The notes under the pieces are model-generated. The model was not told the DNA's origin. It saw only the letters and a program-made list of their open reading frames with translations, and did not search any database. The position numbers were made by a program, and so were the translations under genes. Shown piece after piece: positions 10,145-18,818 of a DNA stretch of 64,000 nucleotides; position 1 is the stretch's first letter, and every line of letters begins with the position of its first letter. Source of the DNA: CAVTPD01 sp963736575 (GTDB lineage Bacteria > Bacteroidota > Bacteroidia > Cytophagales > JAAEPT01); contig CAVTPD010000001.1 of assembly GCA_963736575.1 (NCBI GenBank), forward strand, positions 1,798,001-1,862,000. Reading direction: 5' to 3'.

Positions 10145-11449
10145 TTAGCCCTGCTGTTCCCTTAAATAAGTAGCCAACAGTTTTTCTAATAATTCGTCTT
10201 TGGTAAGGTGTAACAATTCTTGTTTAAACTGCTCACGGGTAAAACCATCAATTTTTTCGGCACTTACCGGTTTTTCTTTAGAAACTTTATGCGCCCACAG
10301 TACCGCTTTATTCAACAACTGATCTTTAGCACTTGGTGCAGAAACTTGTTCAAGTTTAATATTTAGCGCTTCCTTAATTTCCATCAGTTTTTCTTTTTCT
10401 TCCTGAAAAACAAAGGTTAAGCTAATGCCCGTTTTACCAGCTCTAGAAGTTCGGCCACTGCGGTGTGTGTACGCATCTGCTACATCTGGCAAATGATATT
10501 GTACTACATAAGCCACATCTTCTACATCTACACCACGGGCAGCAACATCGGTAGCAATTAAAATATTAATAGAACCACTCTTAAACTGTTCCATTACTTT
10601 GTTGCGCAAACCTTGCGGTAAATCGCCGTGTACAGCACCACTAGAAAATTTAGCTGCCGAAAGTTGTTTGTACAATTTCTGAACACCTGATTTTGTTCGG
10701 CAAAAAATAATAATTCTGCTTTCACCAAAACTGTGCAGAAAATGCAATAGAACATCTGACTTTTCTTCTGGATTTACTTCTATGTATTGGTGAAGAATTC
10801 CTGCATTGGTCTTTTGACCATCACCTACATTAACCCGAATTAAATCTTTGGTTAAGTATTTTTTTATAATGCCATTAATATCATCTGGCATGGTAGCAGA
10901 AAACAACCAAGTACTAAACTTACGACTTGATTTATCTAAAATCTTATCGATATCCGTTCTAAAGCCTTTTAATAACATCTCATCGGCTTCGTCAAACACT
11001 ACATATTCTAAGGCAGATAGATCTACTATTTTACGCTGAATTAAATCCATTAATCTACCTGGCGTTGCTACAATTACCTGCACACCATTACTTAATGAAT
11101 TGATTTGAGTTTTCATGGACATACCACCATAAATAGCTTCTGTTTTCAGGCCGGGTACTTTGGCTCCTAACTCTATTAACTCGGTCCCCACTTGTTCACA
11201 TAGTTCACGCGTTGGCACTAAAACCACCGCTTGTACTTTTCCTACACTTGGATTCACTTTGGTTAAAAGCGGTGCACCAAAAGCAAAGGTTTTACCTGTA
11301 CCTGTAGCCGATCTCCCCACAAAATCACCGTTATGTTCTAATAATACGGGAATTGTTTTCGCTTGTATTTCGGAAGGAATAATAATGCCTTTATCGGCTA
11401 ATACATCTACAATGCCTTTGTGAAGTGTGCTAGAAGAAAATGATTTCAT
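10145..11449 (-). CDS. DEAD-box ATP-dependent RNA helicase
   Basis: Unwinds RNA duplexes using ATP. All the family's motifs are visible in order: the Q-motif region, ATGTGKT (motif I), PTRELCEQ (Ia), TPGRL (Ib), DEAD (II), SAT (III), then IIFCRTKSG, TDVAARGVDVEDV (V) and YTHRSGRTSRAGK (VI). The 434-residue protein has a short basic C-terminal tail without an extra RNA-binding domain. It resembles RhlE/CshA-like helicases. It stands alone, upstream (in its own direction) of the sugar-dehydrogenase gene, and it is the last host gene before the prophage. Confidence 0.95.
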   Translation of the reverse strand: MKSFSSSTLHKGIVDVLADKGIIIPSEIQAKTIPVLLEHNGDFVGRSATGTGKTFAFGAPLLTKVNPSVGKVQAVVLVPTRELCEQVGTELIELGAKVPGLKTEAIYGGMSMKTQINSLSNGVQVIVATPGRLMDLIQRKIVDLSALEYVVFDEADEMLLKGFRTDIDKILDKSSRKFSTWLFSATMPDDINGIIKKYLTKDLIRVNVGDGQKTNAGILHQYIEVNPEEKSDVLLHFLHSFGESRIIIFCRTKSGVQKLYKQLSAAKFSSGAVHGDLPQGLRNKVMEQFKSGSINILIATDVAARGVDVEDVAYVVQYHLPDVADAYTHRSGRTSRAGKTGISLTFVFQEEKEKLMEIKEALNIKLEQVSAPSAKDQLLNKAVLWAHKVSKEKPVSAEKIDGFTREQFKQELLHLTKDELLEKLLATYLREQQG

Positions 11450-11756
11450 TGAAAAGCGTTAATTGAATTACCGTGTAAAAATAAGCCTTTTAATGTTTAG
11501 ATATCCTATAATCTAAAGCTGCTTATATAAACTAGATAGCATTTATCCATAAAGTTACATGTCTTGTAGTTACATAAAAATTAATGCCCGAAACCTATTT
11601 ACCTTCTGCATGTATTAATAGAAAAAACCAACTAGCCCACTATAAATATATGAGTATATAATAAAGAAGATATGTAGCATTAAACCACTAGAAAACTATG
11701 TGACAAACACGTATGTTAAATGGTAAAATATACGGAGTGTTTTTTTAATTATTTTT
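11450..11756. other. host intergenic stretch left of the prophage
   Basis: About 307 bp of very AT-rich DNA with no convincing reading frame. It holds the upstream region of the leftward helicase gene and ends at the prophage left terminus. I see no hairpin terminator or RNA gene in it. Confidence 0.6.
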
Positions 11757-11766
11757 TATAAGGGGG

Positions 11767-11787
11767 TTAAAACGAAACGTCATAATA
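11767..11787 (+). promoter_or_regulatory. candidate left-end transposase site L1
   Basis: TTAAAACGAAACGTCATAAT. It shares the TTAAAACnAAACGTCAyAAT core with the right-end site and the internal site at 22380. It lies about 9-10 bp inside the proposed left terminus. The spacing to the second copy (88 bp) resembles the L1-L2 spacing of phage Mu. Confidence 0.6.
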
Positions 11788-11802
11788 AGAGAATAGTAAA
11801 AA

Positions 11803-11817
11803 GTGCGAAATTTGCAC
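11803..11817. promoter_or_regulatory. dyad site near the left prophage end
   Basis: The 15-bp near-palindrome GTGCGAAATTTGCAC (one G:T position) lies between L1 and L2. A related dyad, GGTTGAAATTTGACC, lies at 50199-50213 at the other end; both share GAAATTTG at the centre. It is probably a protein-binding site (repressor or host DNA-bending factor), which is inferred. Confidence 0.4.
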
Positions 11818-11854
11818 AGAAATAAAGATTTTTAGCATTTTTGAATTTGTCACT

Positions 11855-11875
11855 TTAAAACGAAACGTTTTACTT
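11855..11875 (+). promoter_or_regulatory. candidate left-end transposase site L2
   Basis: TTAAAACGAAACGTTTTACT, identical to L1 over the first 14 bases (TTAAAACGAAACGT), and 88 bp further in. It is in the same orientation as L1. Confidence 0.55.
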
Positions 11876-11954
11876 GCTTTAATATACAATTAATATTTGT
11901 GCGCGTTCTAAGCGTTTATTTTAAGCGTGTTTAATTACACGTATACTTTTACTC

Positions 11955-12407
11955 CTATCTGGACCTTAAAAGGTCTATTTGAGCCTCTAAAGACTCTATA
12001 AGCCGTTTTTGTACATCAATAACTTCGCGCAAAGCAACTTTCTCTGTGTCCGGTTCTTTATTCATCATCGGGTTTAGTGGCTCGGATACAATTGTATGAT
12101 TTATCTCTGAAACTGGGTAATTAGGTGTGCATTTAGGTGTGCATTTAGGTGTGCATTCTGAGTCTTTAACACCTGTTGTACTCTTTGCGTTTAGGTGTGC
12201 ATTTTCGAGTTTAGTTTTTAGTAAGTCAGACACCTCAACGCCGTAAAATTCGGAAATGCGTAATAAATTATCCAAACTTGGTTGCGATCTTTTGTTTTCG
12301 TAATCAGATACTGTGTTTCTTGTAAGTCCTAGATAATCAGATACTTCACTTTGACTAACACCTCTTTTTTTTCTTAAAAATTTAAGGTTTTCAGAGAATA
12401 CATTCAT
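11955..12407 (-). CDS. XRE-family phage repressor (CI-like)
   Basis: A 150-residue DNA-binding protein, presumed to hold the prophage silent. Residues 1-65 are a classical HTH_3 domain (NLKFLRKKRGVSQSEVSDYLGLTRNTVSDYENKRSQPSLDNLLRIS). The rest is a linker with a CTPK repeat and a C-terminal coiled coil (KRLIESLEAQIDLLRSR), likely for oligomerisation. There is no peptidase domain. I start it at the ATG at 12407, which opens directly on the HTH; an upstream in-frame extension would run through the operator region. It is divergent from the early operon and probably autoregulated through the sites at 12420-12497. Confidence 0.85.
   Translation of the reverse strand: MNVFSENLKFLRKKRGVSQSEVSDYLGLTRNTVSDYENKRSQPSLDNLLRISEFYGVEVSDLLKTKLENAHLNAKSTTGVKDSECTPKCTPKCTPNYPVSEINHTIVSEPLNPMMNKEPDTEKVALREVIDVQKRLIESLEAQIDLLRSR
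12121..12202. repeat. four copies of a 12-bp iteron inside the repressor gene
   Basis: TTAGGTGTGCAT occurs three times in perfect tandem (12121-12156) and once more at 12191-12202. The tandem copies encode CTPK repeats, but the fourth copy is read in another frame (AHLN), so conservation is at the DNA level. It may be a protein-binding array or slippage product. Confidence 0.75.
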
Positions 12408-12419
12408 TTCAATGTCGTA

Positions 12420-12497
12420 ATTTTTACGTTTATGATTTGCAAGTGTCGGATTTTTACGTTTATATTTGTTCGTGCTTAACACGAATAAACAAACGTA
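12420..12497 (+). promoter_or_regulatory. early promoter with repressor operator sites
   Basis: A Bacteroidetes-type promoter: TTTG at 12436-12439 and TATATTTG (TAnnTTTG) at 12461-12468, 21 bp apart, pointing rightward to the early genes. It overlaps a 14-bp direct repeat ATTTTTACGTTTAT at 12420-12433 and 12450-12463 (30 bp apart). A third TTACGTTT copy is inverted at about 12490-12497. A dyad TTCGTGCTTAACACGAA spans the expected transcription start. These are the natural operators for the divergent repressor. Confidence 0.7.
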
Positions 12498-12503
12498 ACT
12501 AAT

Positions 12504-12788
12504 ATGACCAATAAAACAGGTAGAAAGGGTAAAAAAAGAGATCATATAGCCTCAAAAGTGGCTGAATTAACGGGGTATTCGTACGACATGGTTAGACGCA
12601 CCCGTAATGGAGAAGTGCATAATGAGACCATTATGACGGTTTTAATGGAGGTAACCGAGTCCGATAATAAACTCAAAGAGCATATCAAAAACATAGTCCC
12701 AATAGACCTAAATAGTCGAGAAAACCGACATAAGCGCACCTTAAAGTACGCTAAAAACACCCCACTTGAACCCATCAAAAACGGTTAA
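12504..12788 (+). CDS. small HTH protein, first early gene (Ner/Cro-like position)
   Basis: A 94-residue basic protein. Residues 12-50 (KRDHIASKVAELTGYSYDMVRRTRNGEVHNETIMTVLMEV) look like a helix-turn-helix. It is the first gene rightward of the repressor operator and directly upstream of the transposase, the place held by ner in Mu, so a role in turning down early or repressor transcription is inferred. No closer family was recognised. Confidence 0.65.
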   Translation: MTNKTGRKGKKRDHIASKVAELTGYSYDMVRRTRNGEVHNETIMTVLMEVTESDNKLKEHIKNIVPIDLNSRENRHKRTLKYAKNTPLEPIKNG

Positions 12789-12832
12789 CTAATTGAATTA
12801 CAGTTTTTTAAAGTAAAAAGGGGTAGCAGAAT

Positions 12833-14788
12833 ATGAAAAAAATTGAAGAAATACTATACATGGAATGGATGGATTTACTGGAATCTAATATCCCAGAAAA
12901 TACTATGAAGTCTGCTCGGTTGCGCAAATCTCCTTCTTGGCCATTCGTCAAAGACCCCGAGGATGGCCGGAAGGTGATCATTGAATTTGAAAGCCTATCT
13001 AAAAAGTACAAGCAAATGGTTGTGGATGCCTTCGGAGACCCTTACCAGGCATTAGCGCGAAGACCTATCCGTGAAATGGTCCAGTATGACGAAAAAGCCG
13101 AACAAGTCTATTTAGAATACAACGGCGGAATCCTTAATCCGGAATATGTAAAGAATTACACATGGTCTGCCAGCTGGTTAAACATGATCAACGAGGCTAT
13201 GCAGAACCGTAAAGACATTAAAGAGCGGCTTAACCTTACAATGGATCAGTTTTTTACCCATGTAATAGACATGATTAAGCAAGCGCACCTCCCGCTGCCC
13301 GGTTCTTACCGCAGATTAGTGGCCGCTAAGGATAGCGCGCTTAAAAAGTACTTAGATAATGGTCCCGAAGCACTTATAGACTGGAGATTCGGTAATAAAA
13401 ACACCGCAAAAGTTAAAGGTGAAGTAGCTGAGAGCATTCTGGAAGAAATGATTGCCCACGGAAACCAGTACGACGATGTATTTATTGCCCAACAATACAA
13501 CAGCTGGGCAACCAGCCAAAACCGCCCAACCATTAAAGCCGCTACCGTAGGCTACCACCGCAGAAAGAAAGCCGCTTACATTACTTCGGAACGTGAAGGA
13601 AAAGCCACTTTTAACGATAAGTATTTAAAGAAGGTAAAGGGGTACCGACCAACCGCACCGCTCTATTTTGTAGAGCACGACGATAACGTCATCGACTTAC
13701 TGTTTATCGATCCCACCGAGAAAGGAAGAACCTTTAAGAAGTACACTGCCATTGTTGTAACAGACTCTTACAACGATTATGTACTTGGTTATGCTTATGG
13801 CATAGGTTCCCCAACGATTGAATTAATAAAAGCGGCTTACATGAATGCCATGTATCACTTACGCAGCCTAACAGGTGACTGGTATTTACCGCATGAAATT
13901 AAGTCCGACCGCTGGGGCTTAAAGGCTCTAACTCCTTTTTATGAAAGTATTGCAAAATACCTGCCTACACCGGTAGGCTCTAAAGGACGTGGTTATATAG
14001 AGCAGTTTTTCGGGACGCCACACTGGAAAAGATGTCTAAAAGTTGGAGCCAACAATTACACCGGTAACAACATTACCGCCCGTAATCGTGGTGTGAACGA
14101 TGAACTCCTAAATGCCAACTATAAAGAAAGAAGATACATAGGTGACGAAGCCACCCAGCAAATTGAAGGTTTCTTCCACCGCTTACGGTACATGCCGCAA
14201 GGCGAAGACAAGCCCAGTAAACACGAAGAGTGGATGCAAGCCTGGAGCGCACTTTCAGCGGATAAAAAGCGCATAATAAGCGATGAGCAATTCCTTATAA
14301 AATTTGGCATAGAGCACAACCACTTAGGCGAAGGCATTAAGATCACCAATAAAGGTGTACAGCCAAGCATTAACGGCACAAAGTACAATTATGATCTATC
14401 CAACTACAGACTAGAGGATATTGGCAAGCGTGTAAGCGTAATCTATGATCCGCACGACATGAGCCGTGTATTAGTGACCGATCACGACAAAGTACGCTTA
14501 ATGGCATACGATGCCCGTCTGGCAAGCCGCTCATTAGAGGATGCAACCTTAAACTCCAGAACCTTCCTAAATGCCATTTTCAAAGAAAAAGAAGCCTTGC
14601 AGTCTGAAGTTTATGAACGCTCAGAGAAGCGCAAAAAAGTGCTTAGCGATGCCTTTATAGACGCTGAAGCCGTGCTTAGCAGCGGCTACATGGAAAAAGA
14701 AGTAAAACAAGCCGCAGAACAGAAATTCATTAACCAAAACAACCCGGACAAACCGGAAGAAGACATTAACCCTTACGACTACTTATGA
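12833..14788 (+). CDS. Mu-type DDE transposase (MuA-like)
   Basis: A 651-residue transposase that joins prophage ends to target DNA during integration and replicative transposition. N-terminal DNA-binding region to about residue 250. The RNase-H-like catalytic core has candidate acidic residues D283 or D284 (VEHDDNVIDLL), D359 (IKSDRWG) and E390 (RGYIEQFFG). A basic Mu-type C-terminal region follows, with a Lys/Glu-rich tail (KEKEALQSEVYERSEKRKK) that would contact the MuB-like ATPase. The length is close to MuA (663). It is followed with a 4-bp overlap by a small gene and then the MuB-like gene. Confidence 0.93.
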   Translation: MKKIEEILYMEWMDLLESNIPENTMKSARLRKSPSWPFVKDPEDGRKVIIEFESLSKKYKQMVVDAFGDPYQALARRPIREMVQYDEKAEQVYLEYNGGILNPEYVKNYTWSASWLNMINEAMQNRKDIKERLNLTMDQFFTHVIDMIKQAHLPLPGSYRRLVAAKDSALKKYLDNGPEALIDWRFGNKNTAKVKGEVAESILEEMIAHGNQYDDVFIAQQYNSWATSQNRPTIKAATVGYHRRKKAAYITSEREGKATFNDKYLKKVKGYRPTAPLYFVEHDDNVIDLLFIDPTEKGRTFKKYTAIVVTDSYNDYVLGYAYGIGSPTIELIKAAYMNAMYHLRSLTGDWYLPHEIKSDRWGLKALTPFYESIAKYLPTPVGSKGRGYIEQFFGTPHWKRCLKVGANNYTGNNITARNRGVNDELLNANYKERRYIGDEATQQIEGFFHRLRYMPQGEDKPSKHEEWMQAWSALSADKKRIISDEQFLIKFGIEHNHLGEGIKITNKGVQPSINGTKYNYDLSNYRLEDIGKRVSVIYDPHDMSRVLVTDHDKVRLMAYDARLASRSLEDATLNSRTFLNAIFKEKEALQSEVYERSEKRKKVLSDAFIDAEAVLSSGYMEKEVKQAAEQKFINQNNPDKPEEDINPYDYL

Positions 14789-15096
14789 AAACACCACAAG
14801 AACTTGATGATATTAAACAAGAGGTGTCTAAAGAAATAATGAAGATAGCTAATCTAATACAAGGCTCATCTTATTCAAGACAGGTTTATAAAATTCATTT
14901 CGCTTTATCAGATCACCTTCAGGGTTTTCATATAAGGATAACGGAAGATGCACAAGAAGTCTATTCTCTTTTAAAATCATCATTACCCACTATCATGGAA
15001 TATAATGAAGATGAAGAATACTTCGATTATTTAATCAGAGACCTTAAGGATGATCTTAAGGAAGTTTTAAGAATGGTAAAGAAATATAACAAATAA
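14785..15096 (+). CDS. hypothetical protein between transposase and ATPase
   Basis: A 103-residue protein overlapping the transposase stop by 4 bp (ATGA), so translation is probably coupled. It is helical and acidic at the C-terminus. I recognise no family. Confidence 0.65.
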   Translation: MKTPQELDDIKQEVSKEIMKIANLIQGSSYSRQVYKIHFALSDHLQGFHIRITEDAQEVYSLLKSSLPTIMEYNEDEEYFDYLIRDLKDDLKEVLRMVKKYNK

Positions 15097-15110
15097 CCCC
15101 CAACACCCCT

Positions 15111-15959
15111 ATGACACAAACACAAAAACAAGAAGTTAGAGCACTCTTAATCACCTATAGAGACCGCTACGACTCACAAGCACAAGCCTTCCGAACCATA
15201 CAAGGTGCCAGCGAAGCCTCTTTAATTAACATAGTTAAAGAAAAATGGAGCGGCATAAGTAATGAATTATGGCGCACAGTAGCCTCTCAAGTAGGCTATT
15301 CTGTAAAAGGACAATGGCAAACTGTTGAAACTAAAAGTTATAAAGTTCTTACCAGACTATTACAAGACGCTAAAGATTACAGCAATGTATTTGCTATTAC
15401 AGCCCCTGCTGGTTCTGGTAAAACACAAGCTTCAAAAGCCTTTAAGCGGCAAAATCAAAACGTATTCCATATAGTATGTGCCGAATATTTTAACCGCCGA
15501 TCATTTTTAATGAAGCTGTTAAAACAAATGGGTAAAGACCACTCCGGCTCGGTTAACGAAATGATGGACGAAGTAGTGGAAGCCATGCTAGAGCTAGACT
15601 CACCCATAATTATAATGGACGAAGCCGATAAGCTGAACGACACCGTGCTGTACTTCTTCATAACCCTATACAACCAGCTGCAAGGCCAATGCGCAATGGT
15701 ATTATTAGCTACAGACTATCTGTCTAAGCGATTAATGAAAGGCCGCAGAACCAAGCGTAAAGGCTATGAAGAAATCTTTAGCCGATTAGGTAGAAAGTTT
15801 ATACCACTACCGGAAAACGACAGAAACGACGTTACCGCCATCTGCCGTGAAAACGGAATAGAAGACCAAGAGACTATTATGACAATCTTCAACGACTGCG
15901 AGGGTGACTTACGCAGAGTAGAAAGATTGGTTCACCGTGAGAAAATGAAGGCCGCTTAA
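15111..15959 (+). CDS. MuB-like AAA+ ATPase, transposition target-selection protein
   Basis: A 282-residue ATPase. An N-terminal HTH-like region covers residues 1-62. Walker A is APAGSGKT (98-105) and Walker B is IIIMDEAD (166-173). A sensor-1-like ATDYLSK follows, then the C-terminal helical region. By homology with MuB it binds DNA as a filament, delivers the target to the transposase and confers target immunity. It is placed right after the transposase, as in Mu. Confidence 0.92.
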   Translation: MTQTQKQEVRALLITYRDRYDSQAQAFRTIQGASEASLINIVKEKWSGISNELWRTVASQVGYSVKGQWQTVETKSYKVLTRLLQDAKDYSNVFAITAPAGSGKTQASKAFKRQNQNVFHIVCAEYFNRRSFLMKLLKQMGKDHSGSVNEMMDEVVEAMLELDSPIIIMDEADKLNDTVLYFFITLYNQLQGQCAMVLLATDYLSKRLMKGRRTKRKGYEEIFSRLGRKFIPLPENDRNDVTAICRENGIEDQETIMTIFNDCEGDLRRVERLVHREKMKAA

Positions 15960-15980
15960 ACACGCTTAAAATCCACTGTA

Positions 15981-16418
15981 ATGAACGAAGTACAATTCAA
16001 CAACCTAATGAACGACTTAGCCAAGCAAGAGATACAAGAGCGTCTTGGCTTATCCGACTTTGATTGCAACACTATGGTGTTTGAAAACGGAATGGAATAC
16101 CTCAACTGCTACATAGAAAGCTTTGGTATACAAGGAGCAACCGATAAACAACTAGAAGCCTCTAGACAAGCATGGATTTCAGAAATAGCCCAAACCTCCA
16201 TCTTTTGGAAATGGTGGACAAACCAATGGAAACTGCGAGACCGTAGATTTTGCCAAAACTCCAACAGCAACCGCAGCATACAACCGTGGAGCTTAGCCGT
16301 GTACCACATGGTACACGATCCAAAAGTACTGGCCGGGCAAATATACCCCAACCGTGTAGTAATGACGGAAACCTACGAGCAAATGATGAGCAAACTAGTA
16401 GCAGAAAAAACAAAGTAA
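15981..16418 (+). CDS. hypothetical early phage protein
   Basis: A 145-residue protein between the MuB-like and Gam genes. It is rich in Trp, Gln and Asn (SIFWKWWTNQWKLRDRRFCQNSNSNRS). No domain was recognised. It is in a tight same-strand series, so it is very probably expressed with the early operon. Confidence 0.7.
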   Translation: MNEVQFNNLMNDLAKQEIQERLGLSDFDCNTMVFENGMEYLNCYIESFGIQGATDKQLEASRQAWISEIAQTSIFWKWWTNQWKLRDRRFCQNSNSNRSIQPWSLAVYHMVHDPKVLAGQIYPNRVVMTETYEQMMSKLVAEKTK

Positions 16419-16440
16419 TCAATAACCCAAATATATAACA

Positions 16441-16956
16441 ATGGCTAAAAGACAGAAAAAAGAAGTCTACGCATTAGACAAAGTACAAGCGGAAGATGCA
16501 TTTGCAGACTACGCAACCGCATCTGCTAAGCACAACCAGTTAACAGCAAAAATGGACGGTGAGCTAACCAGAATCCGAGAAAAATACCAGGATCAGCTGG
16601 CAAAGTTAATGACTGAAAAAGAAGAAGCTTTTTCTAAGCTGGAAGCCTATGCAGTTAATAACCGAGATGATTTCGAAAAACGAAAATCCATAGAGATGGC
16701 ACACGGTACCATCGGTTTCCGTACAGGTACACCAACCTTAAAAACCTTAACCGGTTTTACATGGGCATCGGTTACCAAATTAATCGAAAAGCTTCAGCCG
16801 GAATACATCCGCACCAAAAAAGAGCCTAACAAAGAAGCTATTCTAGCCAACAGAGAAAAGCTTACCGAAGAAGGTGTGCTTAAAGACTTAGGAATCTACA
16901 CACACCAAAAGGAAACCTTCTTTGTAGAACCCAAAACAGAACTGGTAGAAGGATAA
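16441..16956 (+). CDS. gam: Gam-like host-nuclease inhibitor
   Basis: A 171-residue Mu Gam family protein. It binds the ends of linear double-stranded DNA and protects them from exonucleases (relatives of Ku). A long coiled coil covers about residues 30-75 and the conserved core is HGTIGFRTGTPTLKTL and YIRTKKEPNKEAI. The length matches Mu Gam (174). A hairpin follows its stop. Confidence 0.93.
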   Translation: MAKRQKKEVYALDKVQAEDAFADYATASAKHNQLTAKMDGELTRIREKYQDQLAKLMTEKEEAFSKLEAYAVNNRDDFEKRKSIEMAHGTIGFRTGTPTLKTLTGFTWASVTKLIEKLQPEYIRTKKEPNKEAILANREKLTEEGVLKDLGIYTHQKETFFVEPKTELVEG

Positions 16957-16965
16957 CCAAAACCC

Positions 16966-16983
16966 GGGCGGTTAACGCCGCCC
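16966..16983 (+). terminator. GC-rich hairpin after gam
   Basis: GGGCGG-ttaacg-CCGCCC, 6-bp stem, 10 bp after the gam stop. No T-run follows, so it may be a weak terminator, mRNA-stability element or attenuator. Confidence 0.4.
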
Positions 16984-17000
16984 ATTAAACCCCTTTAAAA

Positions 17001-17333
17001 ATGGACCCTAAAAAAAGAGATCCTTTCACACTAAAAGACATAGAAAAACTTAAGAAGACCTTTGAGTCTCAAAAAACACCTCCAACAATACTATTTATGG
17101 CTCAAAACAAAATAACAATAGAAATCACAGAAGAAGGCTGGGAAACTACCCTAATGCTGCACGGTGAAAAATTCACAGAGAAAAACGAAGTCCTTGGTGC
17201 TGGCCTAATGTGTGATTCGCCCATTCATACGCAAAAAAGACTCAGTTCAGAACTTAGACAAAAGTTATTCGCTGCCAATAACGCAGCGGCTAAGCTTTGC
17301 GACCAATTGATCAATATAAAAGTATATGGATAA
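17001..17333 (+). CDS. hypothetical early phage protein
   Basis: A 110-residue protein without a recognised domain (TILFMAQNKITIEITEEGWETTLMLHGEKF). It is just after the gam hairpin and overlaps the next small membrane gene by one base. Confidence 0.6.
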   Translation: MDPKKRDPFTLKDIEKLKKTFESQKTPPTILFMAQNKITIEITEEGWETTLMLHGEKFTEKNEVLGAGLMCDSPIHTQKRLSSELRQKLFAANNAAAKLCDQLINIKVYG

Positions 17334-17494
17334 TGAAGACAAAGTATAGTGTTCTTTTATATGTAGTATACATAGTAGTTATGATAGTTATTTATAAATC
17401 TTCTGATTTCAAAGACACTGTTATAATTCTATTAATAGGTATAACCTGCAATCTAATTGCAATTCATAATACTCTAAAAAATAAGAATGGCTAA
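17333..17494 (+). CDS. small two-span membrane protein
   Basis: A 53-residue protein (KTKYSVLLYVVYIVVMIVIY, then DTVIILLIGITCNLIAI) predicted to span the membrane twice. It starts at the ATG overlapping the previous stop (TAATG) and overlaps the next gene by 8 bp. Superinfection exclusion or membrane tethering is possible but is a guess. Confidence 0.6.
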   Translation: MKTKYSVLLYVVYIVVMIVIYKSSDFKDTVIILLIGITCNLIAIHNTLKNKNG

Positions 17495-18137
17495 ACCCAA
17501 GGTACTATCCTACGCCCAGTTAAAATCAAAAAAATACAAATGGATGGAAGGACTACCCAAGGAAATCACCGATAGTCTCGGTGATTTAACCATCAACTTC
17601 AGAATGATCATCTGGGGGCCTTCCGGAAATGGTAAAACCAACTTGTTAGTTAAGCTACTCAGAATTCTAATGCATCACGGAAACATACTATATATATCTC
17701 TTGAAGAAGGCCATGAAGCATCTATGCAACGTACAGCCATTCGCCATCTAGGTGAAGAAGCGAATGGTAAAATACGTTTTTGTGACGAAAACTTTACATG
17801 GCCAATTTTAAAAGAAAGAATGAGCCGAAAACGAAGTGAGCAATTTGTAGTCATTGATTCAATAGACTATTTCGATTTTGATTATACCGACTATAAAGAA
17901 TGGAAAAGCCTATTCCCGAACAAAACCATAATCTTCATTTCTCACCCAAAGGGAAAAGAACCGGAGTCTAAAACTGCATTCAGAATTAAACACGATGTTC
18001 CCATTAAAGTTAGAGTGGAAGGTTATGTGGCTTTTGTAATTAGTCGCTTAAAAGAAGGACGCGAAAAGCCAATTATTATTTGGGAAGAAGGAGCCAAAAA
18101 GTATTGGGGTAAAAAATTCAAAGAAGTAACAGAATGA
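17487..18137 (+). CDS. P-loop ATPase (RecA/KaiC-like fold)
   Basis: A 216-residue nucleotide-binding protein. Walker A is GPSGNGKT (44-51) and Walker B is VVIDSID (121-127). It has the strand-helix pattern of RecA-superfamily ATPases (ILYISLEEGHEASMQRTAIRHL). It lacks a DNA-binding extension. It overlaps by 4 bp a gene with a DnaT-like domain, so a role in replication or recombination of phage DNA is inferred. Confidence 0.75.
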   Translation: MAKPKVLSYAQLKSKKYKWMEGLPKEITDSLGDLTINFRMIIWGPSGNGKTNLLVKLLRILMHHGNILYISLEEGHEASMQRTAIRHLGEEANGKIRFCDENFTWPILKERMSRKRSEQFVVIDSIDYFDFDYTDYKEWKSLFPNKTIIFISHPKGKEPESKTAFRIKHDVPIKVRVEGYVAFVISRLKEGREKPIIIWEEGAKKYWGKKFKEVTE

Positions 18138-18574
18138 AAAAACTAATTCTAACCTCCAGTAAGTTCTCCGGCGAAATACACGTCTGCTACAGCGCAGAGC
18201 TTCAGCTGGAACAGTTCGACTGCTCCGGGGCCGAGTTAACCGAGCCAATGGTAAAATACTTCAAGCTTAAAGTGCCCAGTAAGTACACCAATGTGCTGGA
18301 TTTTACCACAGCATTCCAGAGCGACTCCGTAAAAGCCGAAGAAGTAGACTTCGAGATCACCTTCGATATGTTCTGGGAAACATACGATAAAAAGATCAAC
18401 AAAAAACGCTGTATCTACTTATGGAACCGACTGAAAGGATACGAGCGTAACCGCGCTTATTTCGGTTACCCAAAGTATCAGCGGCACCTACAAATTAACC
18501 AGTGGAAAGCTAAAAAAGACCCGGAAAACTACCTGAAGGAAAAAGCCTGGGAAACCGACTGGAGTAAAGTTTAA
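18134..18574 (+). CDS. DnaT/primosome-like replication protein
   Basis: A 146-residue protein. Its second half (FDMFWETYDKKINKKRCIYLW, then QWKAKKDPENYLKEKAWETDW) matches the pattern FW..Y.KK..K....W...W.K...NYL..K.W found at the C-terminus of phage replication initiators and helicase-loading proteins. The N-terminal 70 residues are not recognised. It is translationally coupled to the upstream ATPase. Confidence 0.55.
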   Translation: MKKLILTSSKFSGEIHVCYSAELQLEQFDCSGAELTEPMVKYFKLKVPSKYTNVLDFTTAFQSDSVKAEEVDFEITFDMFWETYDKKINKKRCIYLWNRLKGYERNRAYFGYPKYQRHLQINQWKAKKDPENYLKEKAWETDWSKV

Positions 18575-18578
18575 AATA

Positions 18579-18818
18579 ATGACTGAAGAACTAATCACAA
18601 TAACAGAAGTAAAACCAAACGATCATTTATTGGTTTGGCTGGAAGATACCATAGAGCCCGAAGGCGGCAAGTGGATGAAGATGATTGCAAAACCCTTCGA
18701 GGGCAGACTATGCCTGTGGTCAGAAGGATTTAGATACGAAAATTTCAGGCACTTAAAACCCTTACCAATTGAATTATACGAAGGTGATAACATCAAACGT
18801 AATGACAACACTCAGTAA
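18579..18818 (+). CDS. hypothetical protein
   Basis: A 79-residue protein with a beta-rich Tudor/SH3-like look (DHLLVWLEDTIEPEGGKWMKMIAKPFEGRLCLWSEGFRY). No family is recognised. It overlaps the GemA-like gene by 17 bp. Confidence 0.6.
   Translation: MTEELITITEVKPNDHLLVWLEDTIEPEGGKWMKMIAKPFEGRLCLWSEGFRYENFRHLKPLPIELYEGDNIKRNDNTQ

Noticed and set aside
11450..11756. tRNA gene as prophage attachment site
   Set aside because: No cloverleaf-forming sequence is visible, and Mu-type phages do not need one.
12121..12202. Possible CRISPR array
   Set aside because: The repeats are 12 bp, in direct tandem with no spacers, and lie inside a coding gene.
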